Assembly (NCBI RefSeq): GCF_003966695.1
Contig: NZ_AP018827.1
Location: 1,716,501 to 1,780,500 of the forward strand
Origin: Asticcacaulis excentricus
GTDB taxonomy: Bacteria; Pseudomonadota; Alphaproteobacteria; Caulobacterales; Caulobacteraceae
Direction: 5' to 3'
Length of the DNA stretch: 64,000 nt
Position numbers and translations under genes: made by a program. Position 1 is the stretch's first letter. Each line of letters opens with the position of its first letter. Of the stretch, positions 27,758-35,976 are shown piece by piece. The notes under the pieces were generated by a model. That model had not been told where the DNA came from and ran no database searches. It saw only the letters and a list, made by a program, of their open reading frames with translations.

Positions 27758-28738
27758 ATGAAAGACTTAGCCTATGCCCTGATACAGCCCGCCAATATGA
27801 TCGCCATTGCGGTGGCGGTGCTGTCCTTTTTTGCGGTGCTGACGCTGATGCGCTCGTCCCTGTCGGGGGAACAGTTGGACAAGCGGATGAAGGCTGTGGC
27901 GCAACGGCGCGAGGAACTGCGCCGACAGTCACGTCAATCCATGGTTCAAACCAGCAACAGCGGCCTGCGCCAGACCGACGAAAGCCTGTACAAGCGGATC
28001 GTTGATCGCCTGAACCTGAAGACCCTGCTCGAAGACCCCAAGGTGGTGGACAAGCTGGCCATGGCCGGTTTCCGCGGGCCCAAACCCATTACCACCTTCT
28101 ACTTCTTCCGCTTCCTGATGCCTTTTGTGCTGGGGGCGTTTGCGACCTTCTACATCTATGTGGTCAACGATTTCGGACAGCCGCCGAACATCAAGATCCT
28201 GATCTGCGTCGCCATGTTCGTCGCCGGCTACTACGCCCCAAACATCTATATCAGCAACATCGCCTCCAAGCGTCGCGCCACAATTGTGTCGGCCTTTCCC
28301 GACGCGCTCGACCTGCTTCTGATCTGCGTCGAAGCGGGTATGTCGATCGAAGCCGCCCTGCAAAAGGTGTCGCAGGAAATCGGCTCGGCCTCCATCGAAC
28401 TGGCCGAAGAACTGTCGCTGCTAGTAGCTGAACTGTCCTATCTGCCCGAACGCCGCATGGCCTATGAGGGGCTGGCGCGCCGCACCAACTATCCGGGGAT
28501 CAAGTCGGTTTGTACGGCGATGATTCAGGCCGAAAAGTACGGCACTCCGCTCGGCACGGCCCTGCGTGTTATGGCCAAGGAAAACCGCGAACTGCGTCTG
28601 TCGGCGGCGGAAAAGAAGGCGGCCGCCCTGCCCGCGCAGCTCACCGTGCCGATGATCGTCTTCTTCCTGCCGGTGCTGTTCGTGGTCATCCTGGGCCCGG
28701 CCGCCCTCAACATCATGGATATGATGGGCAAGAAGTAG
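27758..28738 (+). CDS. tadC: Flp pilus inner-membrane protein TadC (CpaH)
   Basis: Second platform protein; 326 aa with the T2SSF domain (FPDALDLLLICVEAGMSIEAAL) between paired membrane helices, ending in PLPV-like FFLPVLFVVILGPAALNI. Last gene of the cpa run. The next gene begins 68 bases later behind its own LexA box, so the pilus transcript likely ends here. Confidence 0.93.
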   Translation: MKDLAYALIQPANMIAIAVAVLSFFAVLTLMRSSLSGEQLDKRMKAVAQRREELRRQSRQSMVQTSNSGLRQTDESLYKRIVDRLNLKTLLEDPKVVDKLAMAGFRGPKPITTFYFFRFLMPFVLGAFATFYIYVVNDFGQPPNIKILICVAMFVAGYYAPNIYISNIASKRRATIVSAFPDALDLLLICVEAGMSIEAALQKVSQEIGSASIELAEELSLLVAELSYLPERRMAYEGLARRTNYPGIKSVCTAMIQAEKYGTPLGTALRVMAKENRELRLSAAEKKAAALPAQLTVPMIVFFLPVLFVVILGPAALNIMDMMGKK

Positions 28739-28766
28739 CGTCGGTCAGACTTGCACCGCACACTCG

Positions 28767-28781
28767 GAACATATAAAGAAC
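28767..28781 (+). promoter_or_regulatory. LexA (SOS) box before the FAN1-exonuclease gene
   Basis: GAAC-N7-GAAC, the exact reverse complement of the alphaproteobacterial LexA box GTTC-N7-GTTC. The box ends 25 bases before the ATG, where it would overlap a promoter. Supports DNA-damage induction of the nuclease gene. Confidence 0.8.
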
Positions 28782-28806
28782 ATGATGACACGCCAGAAGG
28801 TCGATC

Positions 28807-30951
28807 ATGTCGCGTTTTCCTGTCCTGCCGCCGACCTATTACCATGCGCATTTCAGTGAAATGCTAGCCTTTGTGCGCGACGTCTATGCCAGTGTTCTGG
28901 GGGAGGCGGAGCACGCCTTTATTACGGATTTTGCAGGTCTAAGCCTTGAGGCCCAATGCCTGTTTATCCGCATGTCGAATCGCAAACGGCCGGTGTTTAC
29001 CATTGCTGACCTCGTCTATGCCGAGATCGGTGAGATCGAATGGCGGCTGGAGGAGCTGGTCGAGGCCGGGTTCGCGCGTCGCGCTTGCGCCGAAGATTAC
29101 CGGTCGTGGCTCGATACCCTGACGCGGCCCGTACTTGAGCAGATAGCGCGTGACCACGACATCGCCCTGTCGCGCCAGTGGTCGAAGGCGCAGGTGGCAC
29201 GGGCGGTCGAACAGACCCTGCCGTTCGCGGATTTCGCCACCGGTTTTTCGCACACCACCTGGGTGCCGGGGCATCGGGAGACGGTGGGCTTCCTGCTCTA
29301 CCTCTATTTCGGCAAGCTGAGCGACAATCTGACGGCCTTTACCCTGCGGGATCTGGGCGTCGTCTCGGTGCGCGGCGAGACGGCCTATCAGGCGCGCTTC
29401 GTCAGCCGTGAGGAGGCGCTGGGCGGCCATGCCTATACGCAGGCGCTACGGTCGTTAAAGGGGGCAACACCAGAGGATTATCAGCGACTGGCCGAACACG
29501 CCAGCACCCTCCCCTCCCCCGCCACGCCGTTTGTCGAAGGCCTGCGTGACCGGCTGATGCATGATCTGGGGCGCTTCTTTGAACGCCAGAAGGACACGGA
29601 TCAGGCCATTGGTTTTTACGCGCAATCGGGCCTGTTCGAGAGTCAGGAACGCACCATCCGTTTGCTGCACGGGCGGGGCGAGACAGAGCACGTGCTGGGC
29701 CTGCTGGAGTTCATGCTCGACGCCCCGGCGCACGATGAGGCCTTCCTGTTCGCCGACGACTTCTACCGTCGCAAGTTCGGCAAGAAACGCACCAGTGCGT
29801 TTACCGACCTGCTGCGCGACGGCGAAGAGATCAATGCCGACGACCTCTATCGCGGCCTTCCGGAACTGGCGGCCATCCGCCATTACGAGGCGCAGGGCTG
29901 GACGGCGCACCACGTTGAAAACGGCCTGTGGCCGGCCCTGTTCGGCCTGCTGTTCTGGGACGAGCTGTTTGAGCAGCCCGGATCACTGGCCTCGGAATTC
30001 GACTGGATGCCGCAGGCCCTGAAAGACAATCGCTTCGCCGCCCTGTTCCCGCACGCCGTGACAGAGCGTCTAGATGCGCTCGAAACGGGTCGTGGCTGGC
30101 CGCTGATTGCCGATACCCTCGCCCGCCACGAAGGCCGTGAGAATGGCGTCTTCGGCTGGTGGCCGGGTTTAGGGGACCTGCTGCGTGACTTTCTGAACGT
30201 TGCACCGCCTAAGGCCGTGCGCGACATAATGGCGGCCCTGTGCAGCGATTTTCAGGGCTTACGCGACGGCTTTCCCGACCTGCTGCTGATCGGTCCGGGC
30301 GGTGTCAAATTTATCGAGGTCAAGGGCGAAGGCGATCAGGTGCGCCGGCATCAACTCGCCCGGCTCAACCTGCTGCGGCAGGCGGGATTTGAGGCCGGTA
30401 TACTGCGCGTCGCCTTCCGCCCCGACCCGGATCAGGTCTATGCGGTGGTCGATATCGAGACGACCGGCGGACAGGCGGCCTATGAGCGCGTCACAGAGAT
30501 CGGCGCGGTCAAAATCCGCAATGGTGAGATCATCGACACCTGGCAAAGCCTGATCAATCCCGAAAGGCGCATCCCTCCGTTCATCACCGAACTGACCGGC
30601 ATCAGCAATGCGATGGTCCGCGACGCTCCGCGCTTTGCCGACATTGCCGACGATTTCGAGGCCTTCCTGAAAGGCACGGTCTTCGTCGCCCACAATGTCA
30701 ATTTCGACTACGGCTTCCTGTCGGCGGAATACCGGCGACTGGAACGGCCCTTCCGCTATCCCAAACTGTGTACCGTGGCGTCGATGCGGCGGCACTTTCC
30801 CGGGCTGGCGGCCTACGGACTGGGGCCGTTGTCGCGTGAGTTTGGCATTGAACTAAAACATCACCACCGCGCCCTGTCGGACGCGATGGCGGCAGCGGAA
30901 TTGCTGAAAATGGTCAATGAGAAGCGGCTGTCTGCCGTTACGGCTTTTTGA
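28807..30951 (+). CDS. FAN1-type VRR-NUC nuclease fused to a DnaQ-like 3'-5' exonuclease
   Basis: 714 aa. Residues 1-540 follow bacterial FAN1: a SAP-like region (about 110-145), a helical middle, the conserved ENGLW...LLFWDELF segment with E371, and a VRR-NUC site with D491, E504 and K506 (FPDLLLI, FIEVKGEGDQVRRHQ). FAN1 incises flaps and unhooks interstrand crosslinks. Residues 545-705 form a complete DEDDh exonuclease: D549/E551 (VVDIETTG), D634 (AHNVNFDYGF), H687 and D692 (HRALSDA). Both active sites look intact. The two domains are in one frame with no internal stop. An exact LexA box lies just upstream. Its 3' end overlaps the convergent gene by 14 bases. Bacterial FAN1 is usually about 550 aa without the exonuclease. 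Confidence 0.88.
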   Translation: MSRFPVLPPTYYHAHFSEMLAFVRDVYASVLGEAEHAFITDFAGLSLEAQCLFIRMSNRKRPVFTIADLVYAEIGEIEWRLEELVEAGFARRACAEDYRSWLDTLTRPVLEQIARDHDIALSRQWSKAQVARAVEQTLPFADFATGFSHTTWVPGHRETVGFLLYLYFGKLSDNLTAFTLRDLGVVSVRGETAYQARFVSREEALGGHAYTQALRSLKGATPEDYQRLAEHASTLPSPATPFVEGLRDRLMHDLGRFFERQKDTDQAIGFYAQSGLFESQERTIRLLHGRGETEHVLGLLEFMLDAPAHDEAFLFADDFYRRKFGKKRTSAFTDLLRDGEEINADDLYRGLPELAAIRHYEAQGWTAHHVENGLWPALFGLLFWDELFEQPGSLASEFDWMPQALKDNRFAALFPHAVTERLDALETGRGWPLIADTLARHEGRENGVFGWWPGLGDLLRDFLNVAPPKAVRDIMAALCSDFQGLRDGFPDLLLIGPGGVKFIEVKGEGDQVRRHQLARLNLLRQAGFEAGILRVAFRPDPDQVYAVVDIETTGGQAAYERVTEIGAVKIRNGEIIDTWQSLINPERRIPPFITELTGISNAMVRDAPRFADIADDFEAFLKGTVFVAHNVNFDYGFLSAEYRRLERPFRYPKLCTVASMRRHFPGLAAYGLGPLSREFGIELKHHHRALSDAMAAAELLKMVNEKRLSAVTAF

Positions 30952-31762
30952 ACTTCAGCGTCATGCGGTCGGATTCGCCAATCGCGTCAAACTCCGCGCG
31001 TTGTTCGGGGGTCAGGGCGGCGTCGCCCTTGCCACTACTGCGGATGGGCTTCAGCGTCCACACACCGAACGGATGGTCATGGTCGTCCTTCGGATTGGCG
31101 TTGATCTCGCTTTTGCCGACCAGCACGAAGCCCGCCTTTTTCGCCGCCTCAATGACATAGCTTTCCGGCACATAGCCCGTCCCGGCCTTGGGGTCTGAGC
31201 CTTCCGGCGCGCGATGCTGCTCGACCGCCAGAATGCCGCCGGGCTTCAGCGCCTTGAACGCGGCCTCCAGATGGCGCTCGGTCGCCCCGTCCTGACGCGC
31301 CCAGTTGTGGAAGGCGCGCGCGATCAGCACCAGATCGGCCTGACCCGCCGGCAGCGCATCGAGCGTGGAGGCACTGACCTCGCCATAGATCGACTTGTCC
31401 GCCACCTCGGCCCAGAAGGCGGCATCATTGGTGTTGTTCATCACACCGGTGTAGCGCCCCTTGGTCTTATGGGCGTAGGGGGCCAGGATTTCCGTCCACC
31501 AGCCTTTGGCACCCGGATAGAATTCGACAATATCGGCACCCGGCTTGAGACCCCAGAAGGCCAGCGCCTCCACCGGGTGGCGGTACTGATCGCGCGCCTT
31601 GTTTTCCGGTGTACGCCACGCACCGTCGATGGCGGCTTTTAGCGCGGCATCCGGGGCCTTGGCGTGGGCTTCGTGATGGTCGTGGCCTTCGTGGGCGACC
31701 GCCTGACCGGTGAGGCTCAGGGTCAGGGCGGCGGCAGCAAGCAGAGCGGTGCGGGTCAGCAT
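30938..31762 (-). CDS. Exported class I methyltransferase-like protein
   Basis: 274 aa starting at the ATG at 31762 behind GGAG. A clear signal peptide ends near GQAVAHEG, followed by a His-rich stretch (HEGHDHHEAH) that could bind metal. The body resembles SAM-dependent methyltransferases of the COG4798 type: GADIVEFYPGAKGWWTEILAPY for motif I, then LKPGGILAVEQHRA. SAM is not expected in the periplasm, so the true activity is unclear. No partner gene is obvious. Confidence 0.75.
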   Translation of the reverse strand: MLTRTALLAAAALTLSLTGQAVAHEGHDHHEAHAKAPDAALKAAIDGAWRTPENKARDQYRHPVEALAFWGLKPGADIVEFYPGAKGWWTEILAPYAHKTKGRYTGVMNNTNDAAFWAEVADKSIYGEVSASTLDALPAGQADLVLIARAFHNWARQDGATERHLEAAFKALKPGGILAVEQHRAPEGSDPKAGTGYVPESYVIEAAKKAGFVLVGKSEINANPKDDHDHPFGVWTLKPIRSSGKGDAALTPEQRAEFDAIGESDRMTLKFKKP

Positions 31763-31917
31763 AGGTGTCTCCTCAGATACTGGGCGCAAGGGTGGGGCGA
31801 ATTGTGGCCTTTTTGCGGCCAGATTCACCGCCGCGCGAACGCTATCGTTTGCAGATCGGTTGCCCGATCCCGCCCCTGCGCCTATAGGGGAAGGGCATAG
31901 CTTCGGAGTCCCGCCTC

Positions 31918-33054
31918 ATGACCGAAATCCACGGCACCGCCCCCGCCCGCTTCGCCGCCGTCAAAGACCGCTTTGCCCGGCATTTCGCCGAAGGCCCGGA
32001 CGGTCTGAGCGAAAAGGGCGCACGGTTTACCGTGGTGCAGGCCGATGAGGTCATTCTCGACCTGTGGGGCGGGGTGAAAAACCGCGAAGGCACCGAAGCC
32101 TTCACCGAATCCACCCTGACACCGGTCTTTTCCTCAACCAAGGCCGTGACCGCTCTGATGATCGCCCGGCTGGTCGATCAGGGAAAGCTCGACTACGCCT
32201 ATAAGGTCTCGGTGCTGTGGCCGGAATTCGGCCGTAAGGGCAAGGAGAACATCACGCTGGGGCAGTTGATCTCGCATCAGGGCGGCCTGTCGGGATTCAG
32301 CCCACCGATTGATCCGACCACCTGGTTCGACATTCCGGCCCTGCTGGAGGCCCTGTGTGATCAGGCCCCCTTGTGGACGCCGGGTGAAGGCTCCGGTTAT
32401 CACCCCATCACCATCGGCTATCTGCTGGGGGAAATCTTCCGGCGCGCCGATGGGCGCACGCTGGGGACGGCGCTGCGCGAAGACATCGCCACGCCGTTCG
32501 GGCTTGACCTGATGATTGGCACGCCGGACAGCGAGTTTTCCCGTATCTCGGAAATGTGGAAACCCACGCGCGCCCCGGACCTCGGCCCGCTTGATGCGAT
32601 CAAACAGGCCGCCTTCCTCGACAAGGGCTCCTCACCGGCCGGGCGCGGCTCAGCCGACTGGCGGCGCATGGAAATTCCGTCGGCCAATGGCCATGCTACG
32701 GCCGAGGCTCTGGCCCTGCTGATGCAGGTGGTGGCCAATGGCGGCACGCTGATGGGGCAGCCGCTGCTGTCGGAAAAGACGCTGAACGACGCCACTAAGG
32801 AGCGCGTGTTCGGGCGCGATCGCGTCCTGCCGTTCGACCTGTCGTGGGGAGCGGGTTTCCTGCGCAATCGCGGCATCGGCATCTATGGCCCCAATGCCCG
32901 CGCCGTCGGCCATTCGGGCTGGGGCGGGTCGTGCGTGATGGCCGACCCGGACAAGCGCCTGAGCATCGCCTATGTGATGAACCGTCAGTCGCACTACCTG
33001 ATCGGCGATCCCCGTCCTGTCGGGCTGATCAATGAGGTGTACGCAGCACTGTAA
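31918..33054 (+). CDS. Serine hydrolase, class C beta-lactamase/esterase family
   Basis: 378 aa without a signal peptide. The penicillin-binding-type motifs are SSTK (SxxK, near residue 73), a tyrosine in GYHPIT near 165 and HSGWGG near 335 in place of KTG. This combination is typical of family VIII esterases and EstB-like proteins, so an ester substrate is likelier than a beta-lactam. Its last 13 codons including the stop are duplicated downstream with only synonymous changes. Confidence 0.85.
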   Translation: MTEIHGTAPARFAAVKDRFARHFAEGPDGLSEKGARFTVVQADEVILDLWGGVKNREGTEAFTESTLTPVFSSTKAVTALMIARLVDQGKLDYAYKVSVLWPEFGRKGKENITLGQLISHQGGLSGFSPPIDPTTWFDIPALLEALCDQAPLWTPGEGSGYHPITIGYLLGEIFRRADGRTLGTALREDIATPFGLDLMIGTPDSEFSRISEMWKPTRAPDLGPLDAIKQAAFLDKGSSPAGRGSADWRRMEIPSANGHATAEALALLMQVVANGGTLMGQPLLSEKTLNDATKERVFGRDRVLPFDLSWGAGFLRNRGIGIYGPNARAVGHSGWGGSCVMADPDKRLSIAYVMNRQSHYLIGDPRPVGLINEVYAAL

Positions 33055-33119
33055 GCCCGACAGGACAAAGCACAGAAAGTCCTGTCGGGTTGATTAATGA
33101 GGTGTACGCGGCGCTGTAA
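33015..33119 (+). repeat. Duplicated 3' tail of the serine hydrolase gene
   Basis: The 40 bases at 33015-33054, encoding PVGLINEVYAAL plus stop, recur at 33080-33119. The four differences are all third-position or synonymous (Leu, Ile, Ala, Ala), so the peptide and stop codon are unchanged. The 25 bases between include an inverted copy of part of the repeat (CCCGACAGGAC). Confidence 0.9.
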
Positions 33120-33121
33120 TT

Positions 33122-33152
33122 CACCTCCCTGTCGCATAGCGACAGGGAGGTG
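33122..33152. terminator. Palindrome between convergent genes
   Basis: CACCTCCCTGTCGC-ATA-GCGACAGGGAGGTG, a perfect 14-bp stem. It lies between the serine hydrolase (+) and rarD (-) and may act as a bidirectional terminator. The CCTCCC ends recall the CCTCCCC repeat family but the inner stem differs. Confidence 0.6.
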
Positions 33153-33156
33153 TTGG

Positions 33157-34074
33157 CTACTCCACCCGCATCTGCCTGGCGCGCCGCCACGCCCCAAAGG
33201 CAAACACCCCTGCGCCGAACCAGATAAAGGCGAACGACAGCGCCCGCAGCGGCGTGAACGGCTCGCCCTGAAACAGGCCGATCATGAAGGCGATGGTCGG
33301 GGCCATGAACTGAATAAAGCCCATGGTCGAAAGCGGCAGACGACGCGCCACGTAGGAAAACAGGAACAGCGGCAGGACCGTCACCGGCCCGGTCAGGGCG
33401 AACCAGAAGGCGTGCGACAGGCCGCCGAGGAAGTGCCCCTGCCCCGTCCCTTCGAACCACACCAGATAGAGGATCGACGGCACAAACAGGAAGATGCATT
33501 CGACAAACAACCCGGCCAGAGCCGACACAGCCAGTTGCTTGCGGATGATGCCATAGGTGGCAAAGGACAGGGCCAGAGTGAGCGCGATGTAGGGAATATG
33601 CCCCAGCGCCAGCGCCTGAATCCCTACCCCGACAATGGCCAGACCGATGGCCGCCTTGCCCCAGTTATCGAGGCGCTCCTTGAACAGAATCGCCCCCGCC
33701 GCCATGTTCAGCAACGGGTTGAGATAGTAGCCCAGCGCCGACTCGATGGTGTGGTGGTTGGTCACGGCCCACACAAAGACGCCCCAGTTAATGGCGATCA
33801 TGAGCGCCGCTACCAGCAGGGTGAGGGCCACCTTCGGCGTGCGGAAGATGGTCAGAACTTCCGGAAACTGCCGGGTGATCAGCACCAGCCCGCCCGACCA
33901 GATCAGCGCCCATACCGATCGGTGCGCCATGATCTCCAACGCGCCCGCGCCAAAGTCTTTCATCGGCAGATAGACGAGCGGCGCAAAGCCCCACACGGCA
34001 TAGCACAGTATGGCCAGACCGATAGGCGAAGTGAAAAACGAAGGTGACGGGGCCGCGGGCTGAGCGGTGGACAT
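33157..34074 (-). CDS. rarD: RarD-type EamA family transporter
   Basis: About 305 aa with ten hydrophobic segments of the drug/metabolite transporter type. N-terminal GLAILCYAVWGFAPLVY and the HHTIESALGYYLNPLL segment are strongly RarD-like (chloramphenicol-sensitive protein family). The substrate is not known. I use the ATG at 34074; a TTG five codons upstream is an alternative. Confidence 0.85.
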   Translation of the reverse strand: MSTAQPAAPSPSFFTSPIGLAILCYAVWGFAPLVYLPMKDFGAGALEIMAHRSVWALIWSGGLVLITRQFPEVLTIFRTPKVALTLLVAALMIAINWGVFVWAVTNHHTIESALGYYLNPLLNMAAGAILFKERLDNWGKAAIGLAIVGVGIQALALGHIPYIALTLALSFATYGIIRKQLAVSALAGLFVECIFLFVPSILYLVWFEGTGQGHFLGGLSHAFWFALTGPVTVLPLFLFSYVARRLPLSTMGFIQFMAPTIAFMIGLFQGEPFTPLRALSFAFIWFGAGVFAFGAWRRARQMRVE

Positions 34075-34147
34075 GATATATCCGATCAAAAAGATGTTTC
34101 GTGCGAAACAGGTAGGGAGATAGAGGCGACAGGGCGTGTCAGCAACG

Positions 34148-34180
34148 AAAAAACCGGCGGAACCCTGGGGGTCCGCCGGT
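34148..34180 (-). terminator. Intrinsic terminator after asd
   Basis: ACCGGCGGAACC pairs with GGTCCGCCGGT; on the minus strand the hairpin is followed by T6. A second hairpin (GATCACT/AGTGATC, 34186-34206) lies between it and the asd stop. Confidence 0.88.
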
Positions 34181-34208
34181 CTAAAGGATCACTTTGCGTT
34201 AGTGATCT

Positions 34209-35237
34209 TTAGGCTGTGACTGGCGTGATAACCCCGCGTTCGTCGAGAAGCTGTGCGATCTGCACGGCATTAAGCGCCGCGCCTTTGCGCAGATTGTCCG
34301 ATACGCACCAGAAGGCGAGACCGTTCGGCACGGACGGATCGTTGCGCAGGCGCGAAATAAAGGTATCGAATTCCCCGACACACTCCTTGGGCGTCACGTA
34401 ACCGCCGTTTTCGCGCTTATCGACCACGGCGATGCCGGGGGCTTCGCGCAGGATTTCGCGGGCTTCGGCCTCATCCAGCGGGTTTTCAAACTCGACATTG
34501 ATGGACTCGGAGTGACCGACAAACACCGGCACGCGCACGCAGGTGGCGAAGACTTCGATATTCGGATCGAGAATCTTCTTCGTCTCGACCTTCATCTTCC
34601 ACTCTTCCTTGGTCTGACCGTCTTCCATGAAGACGTCGATGTGCGGAATGACGTTGAAGGCGATGGGCTTGGTGAACTTTTTGGGCTCGGTTTCACCCAG
34701 GCCATAAACGGCCTTGGTCTGATCCCACAACTCATCCATACCCGCCTTGCCGGCCCCGGCCACCGACTGATAGGTCGAGACGACGACGCGCTTGATGCGC
34801 GCGGCATCGTGCAGCGGCTTCAGCGCCACCACCATCTGGATGGTCGAGCAGTTGGGGTTGGCGATAATGTTCTTCTTTTTGCAGTCCCAGACGGCGTCCG
34901 GATTCACTTCCGGCACGATCAGCGGCACATCCGGGTCCATGCGCCAGGCCGACGAATTGTCGATAACGATCGGACCTTGCTTGCCGATCTTTTCCGACCA
35001 CGCCTTCGACACGTCACCACCGGCCGACATCAGCACGATATCGACCTTGGAGAAGTCGAACTGCTCAAGGTCTTCGCAACGCAGGGTGCGGTTGGCAAAG
35101 CTCACCTCAACGCCCAGCGATTTGCGCGACGCCACGGCGTAGATGTCCTTGATCGGAAAATCCACCTCTTCGAGCGTGGCAAGCATCTCACGGCCAACAG
35201 CGCCGGTGGCGCCGACAACGGCGACACGATAGGTCAT
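34209..35237 (-). CDS. asd: Aspartate-semialdehyde dehydrogenase
   Basis: Reduces aspartyl phosphate to the semialdehyde for lysine/diaminopimelate, threonine and methionine synthesis. The 342-aa product starts at MTYRVAVVGATGAVG, with the NADP-binding GATGAVG, the catalytic cysteine in NPNCSTIQMV and the substrate motif SYQSVAGAGKAG-like STYQSVAGAGKAG. Stands alone with a terminator. Confidence 0.96.
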   Translation of the reverse strand: MTYRVAVVGATGAVGREMLATLEEVDFPIKDIYAVASRKSLGVEVSFANRTLRCEDLEQFDFSKVDIVLMSAGGDVSKAWSEKIGKQGPIVIDNSSAWRMDPDVPLIVPEVNPDAVWDCKKKNIIANPNCSTIQMVVALKPLHDAARIKRVVVSTYQSVAGAGKAGMDELWDQTKAVYGLGETEPKKFTKPIAFNVIPHIDVFMEDGQTKEEWKMKVETKKILDPNIEVFATCVRVPVFVGHSESINVEFENPLDEAEAREILREAPGIAVVDKRENGGYVTPKECVGEFDTFISRLRNDPSVPNGLAFWCVSDNLRKGAALNAVQIAQLLDERGVITPVTA

Positions 35238-35351
35238 CGGAAAACTCCAAAACTGAGTGAGGTTGGCGCAAATAAACAAAAAGGCATCGCGCCGGTGGCG
35301 CGTGCCTTATCAGAGAAAGCCAGAGGGGAAAACGTCTTTTTTCTGTGCCCT

Positions 35352-35388
35352 CAACTCAGTCAGACTTATGTGACACCTGACTGAGTTG
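35352..35388. other. Perfect 12-bp inverted repeat downstream of response regulator
   Basis: CAACTCAGTCAG (35352-35363) and CTGACTGAGTTG (35377-35388) separated by 13 bases. It is between the stop of the response-regulator gene and the asd promoter region. No U-run on the minus strand; on the plus strand a T-rich stretch follows. It could be a terminator, or an operator for asd. Confidence 0.5.
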
Positions 35389-35409
35389 CTGGTTTCTTTT
35401 GAGATTATT

Positions 35410-35823
35410 TCAGGCGTGCGCCGCCATGCCGCCCGGATAGGAGGGCGTGGTCGGCATGTGGCGGATACGATCCAGTGCCGATAACAGGGCTTCGCGGGTA
35501 AAGGGCTTGGGCAACAGGCCATCGCCGCCAACGGTCTGGCTGACTTCGCGCAGACGTGCCTGTTCTTTGCTGGTGAGAAACAAGATGGGGGTATGGCCCA
35601 GATTATGACCCTGCTCGATCTGACGGATTTCACGAACCGCCTCGATACCGGACATGACGGGCATTTCAACGTCCATCAGAATGGCGTCGTATTCGGAGGT
35701 TTCATAGGCTTCGACGGCTTCGCGCCCATTGGCGGCAAAATCCACATCCATACCTGTGGGGGACAGGACGCAATCCATCATCTTACGCAGTGCGGAATTG
35801 TCCTCAACGCATAACAGTCTCAT
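35410..35823 (-). CDS. Single-domain response regulator
   Basis: 137 aa consisting only of a receiver domain. Acidic pocket in LLCVEDN, phosphoacceptor Asp in ILMDVEMPVMSG, conserved Thr/Ser in LFLTSKE and Lys in LPKPFT. The extra short tail ends in Ala/His. No output domain, so it should act by protein contact, like CheY- or DivK-type proteins. No kinase is adjacent. Confidence 0.9.
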   Translation of the reverse strand: MRLLCVEDNSALRKMMDCVLSPTGMDVDFAANGREAVEAYETSEYDAILMDVEMPVMSGIEAVREIRQIEQGHNLGHTPILFLTSKEQARLREVSQTVGGDGLLPKPFTREALLSALDRIRHMPTTPSYPGGMAAHA

Positions 35824-35976
35824 CTGGGTACGCTCCTCCGGAACTGTCTCTTCTCACGAAACATGCTCCCATGTTACAGTTTATTTCATACAAGTCCTAT
35901 CAATTCCCTAACGGGTACTGATAAATTTATCGGCAAAATCCTTGCCAGATAAGTGATTTCGCCGCTTTATAGCCGC

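Noticed and set aside
31918-33054. Antibiotic-resistance beta-lactamase
   Set aside because: No signal peptide and a HSGWGG third motif in place of KTG; esterase-type relatives are the better match.
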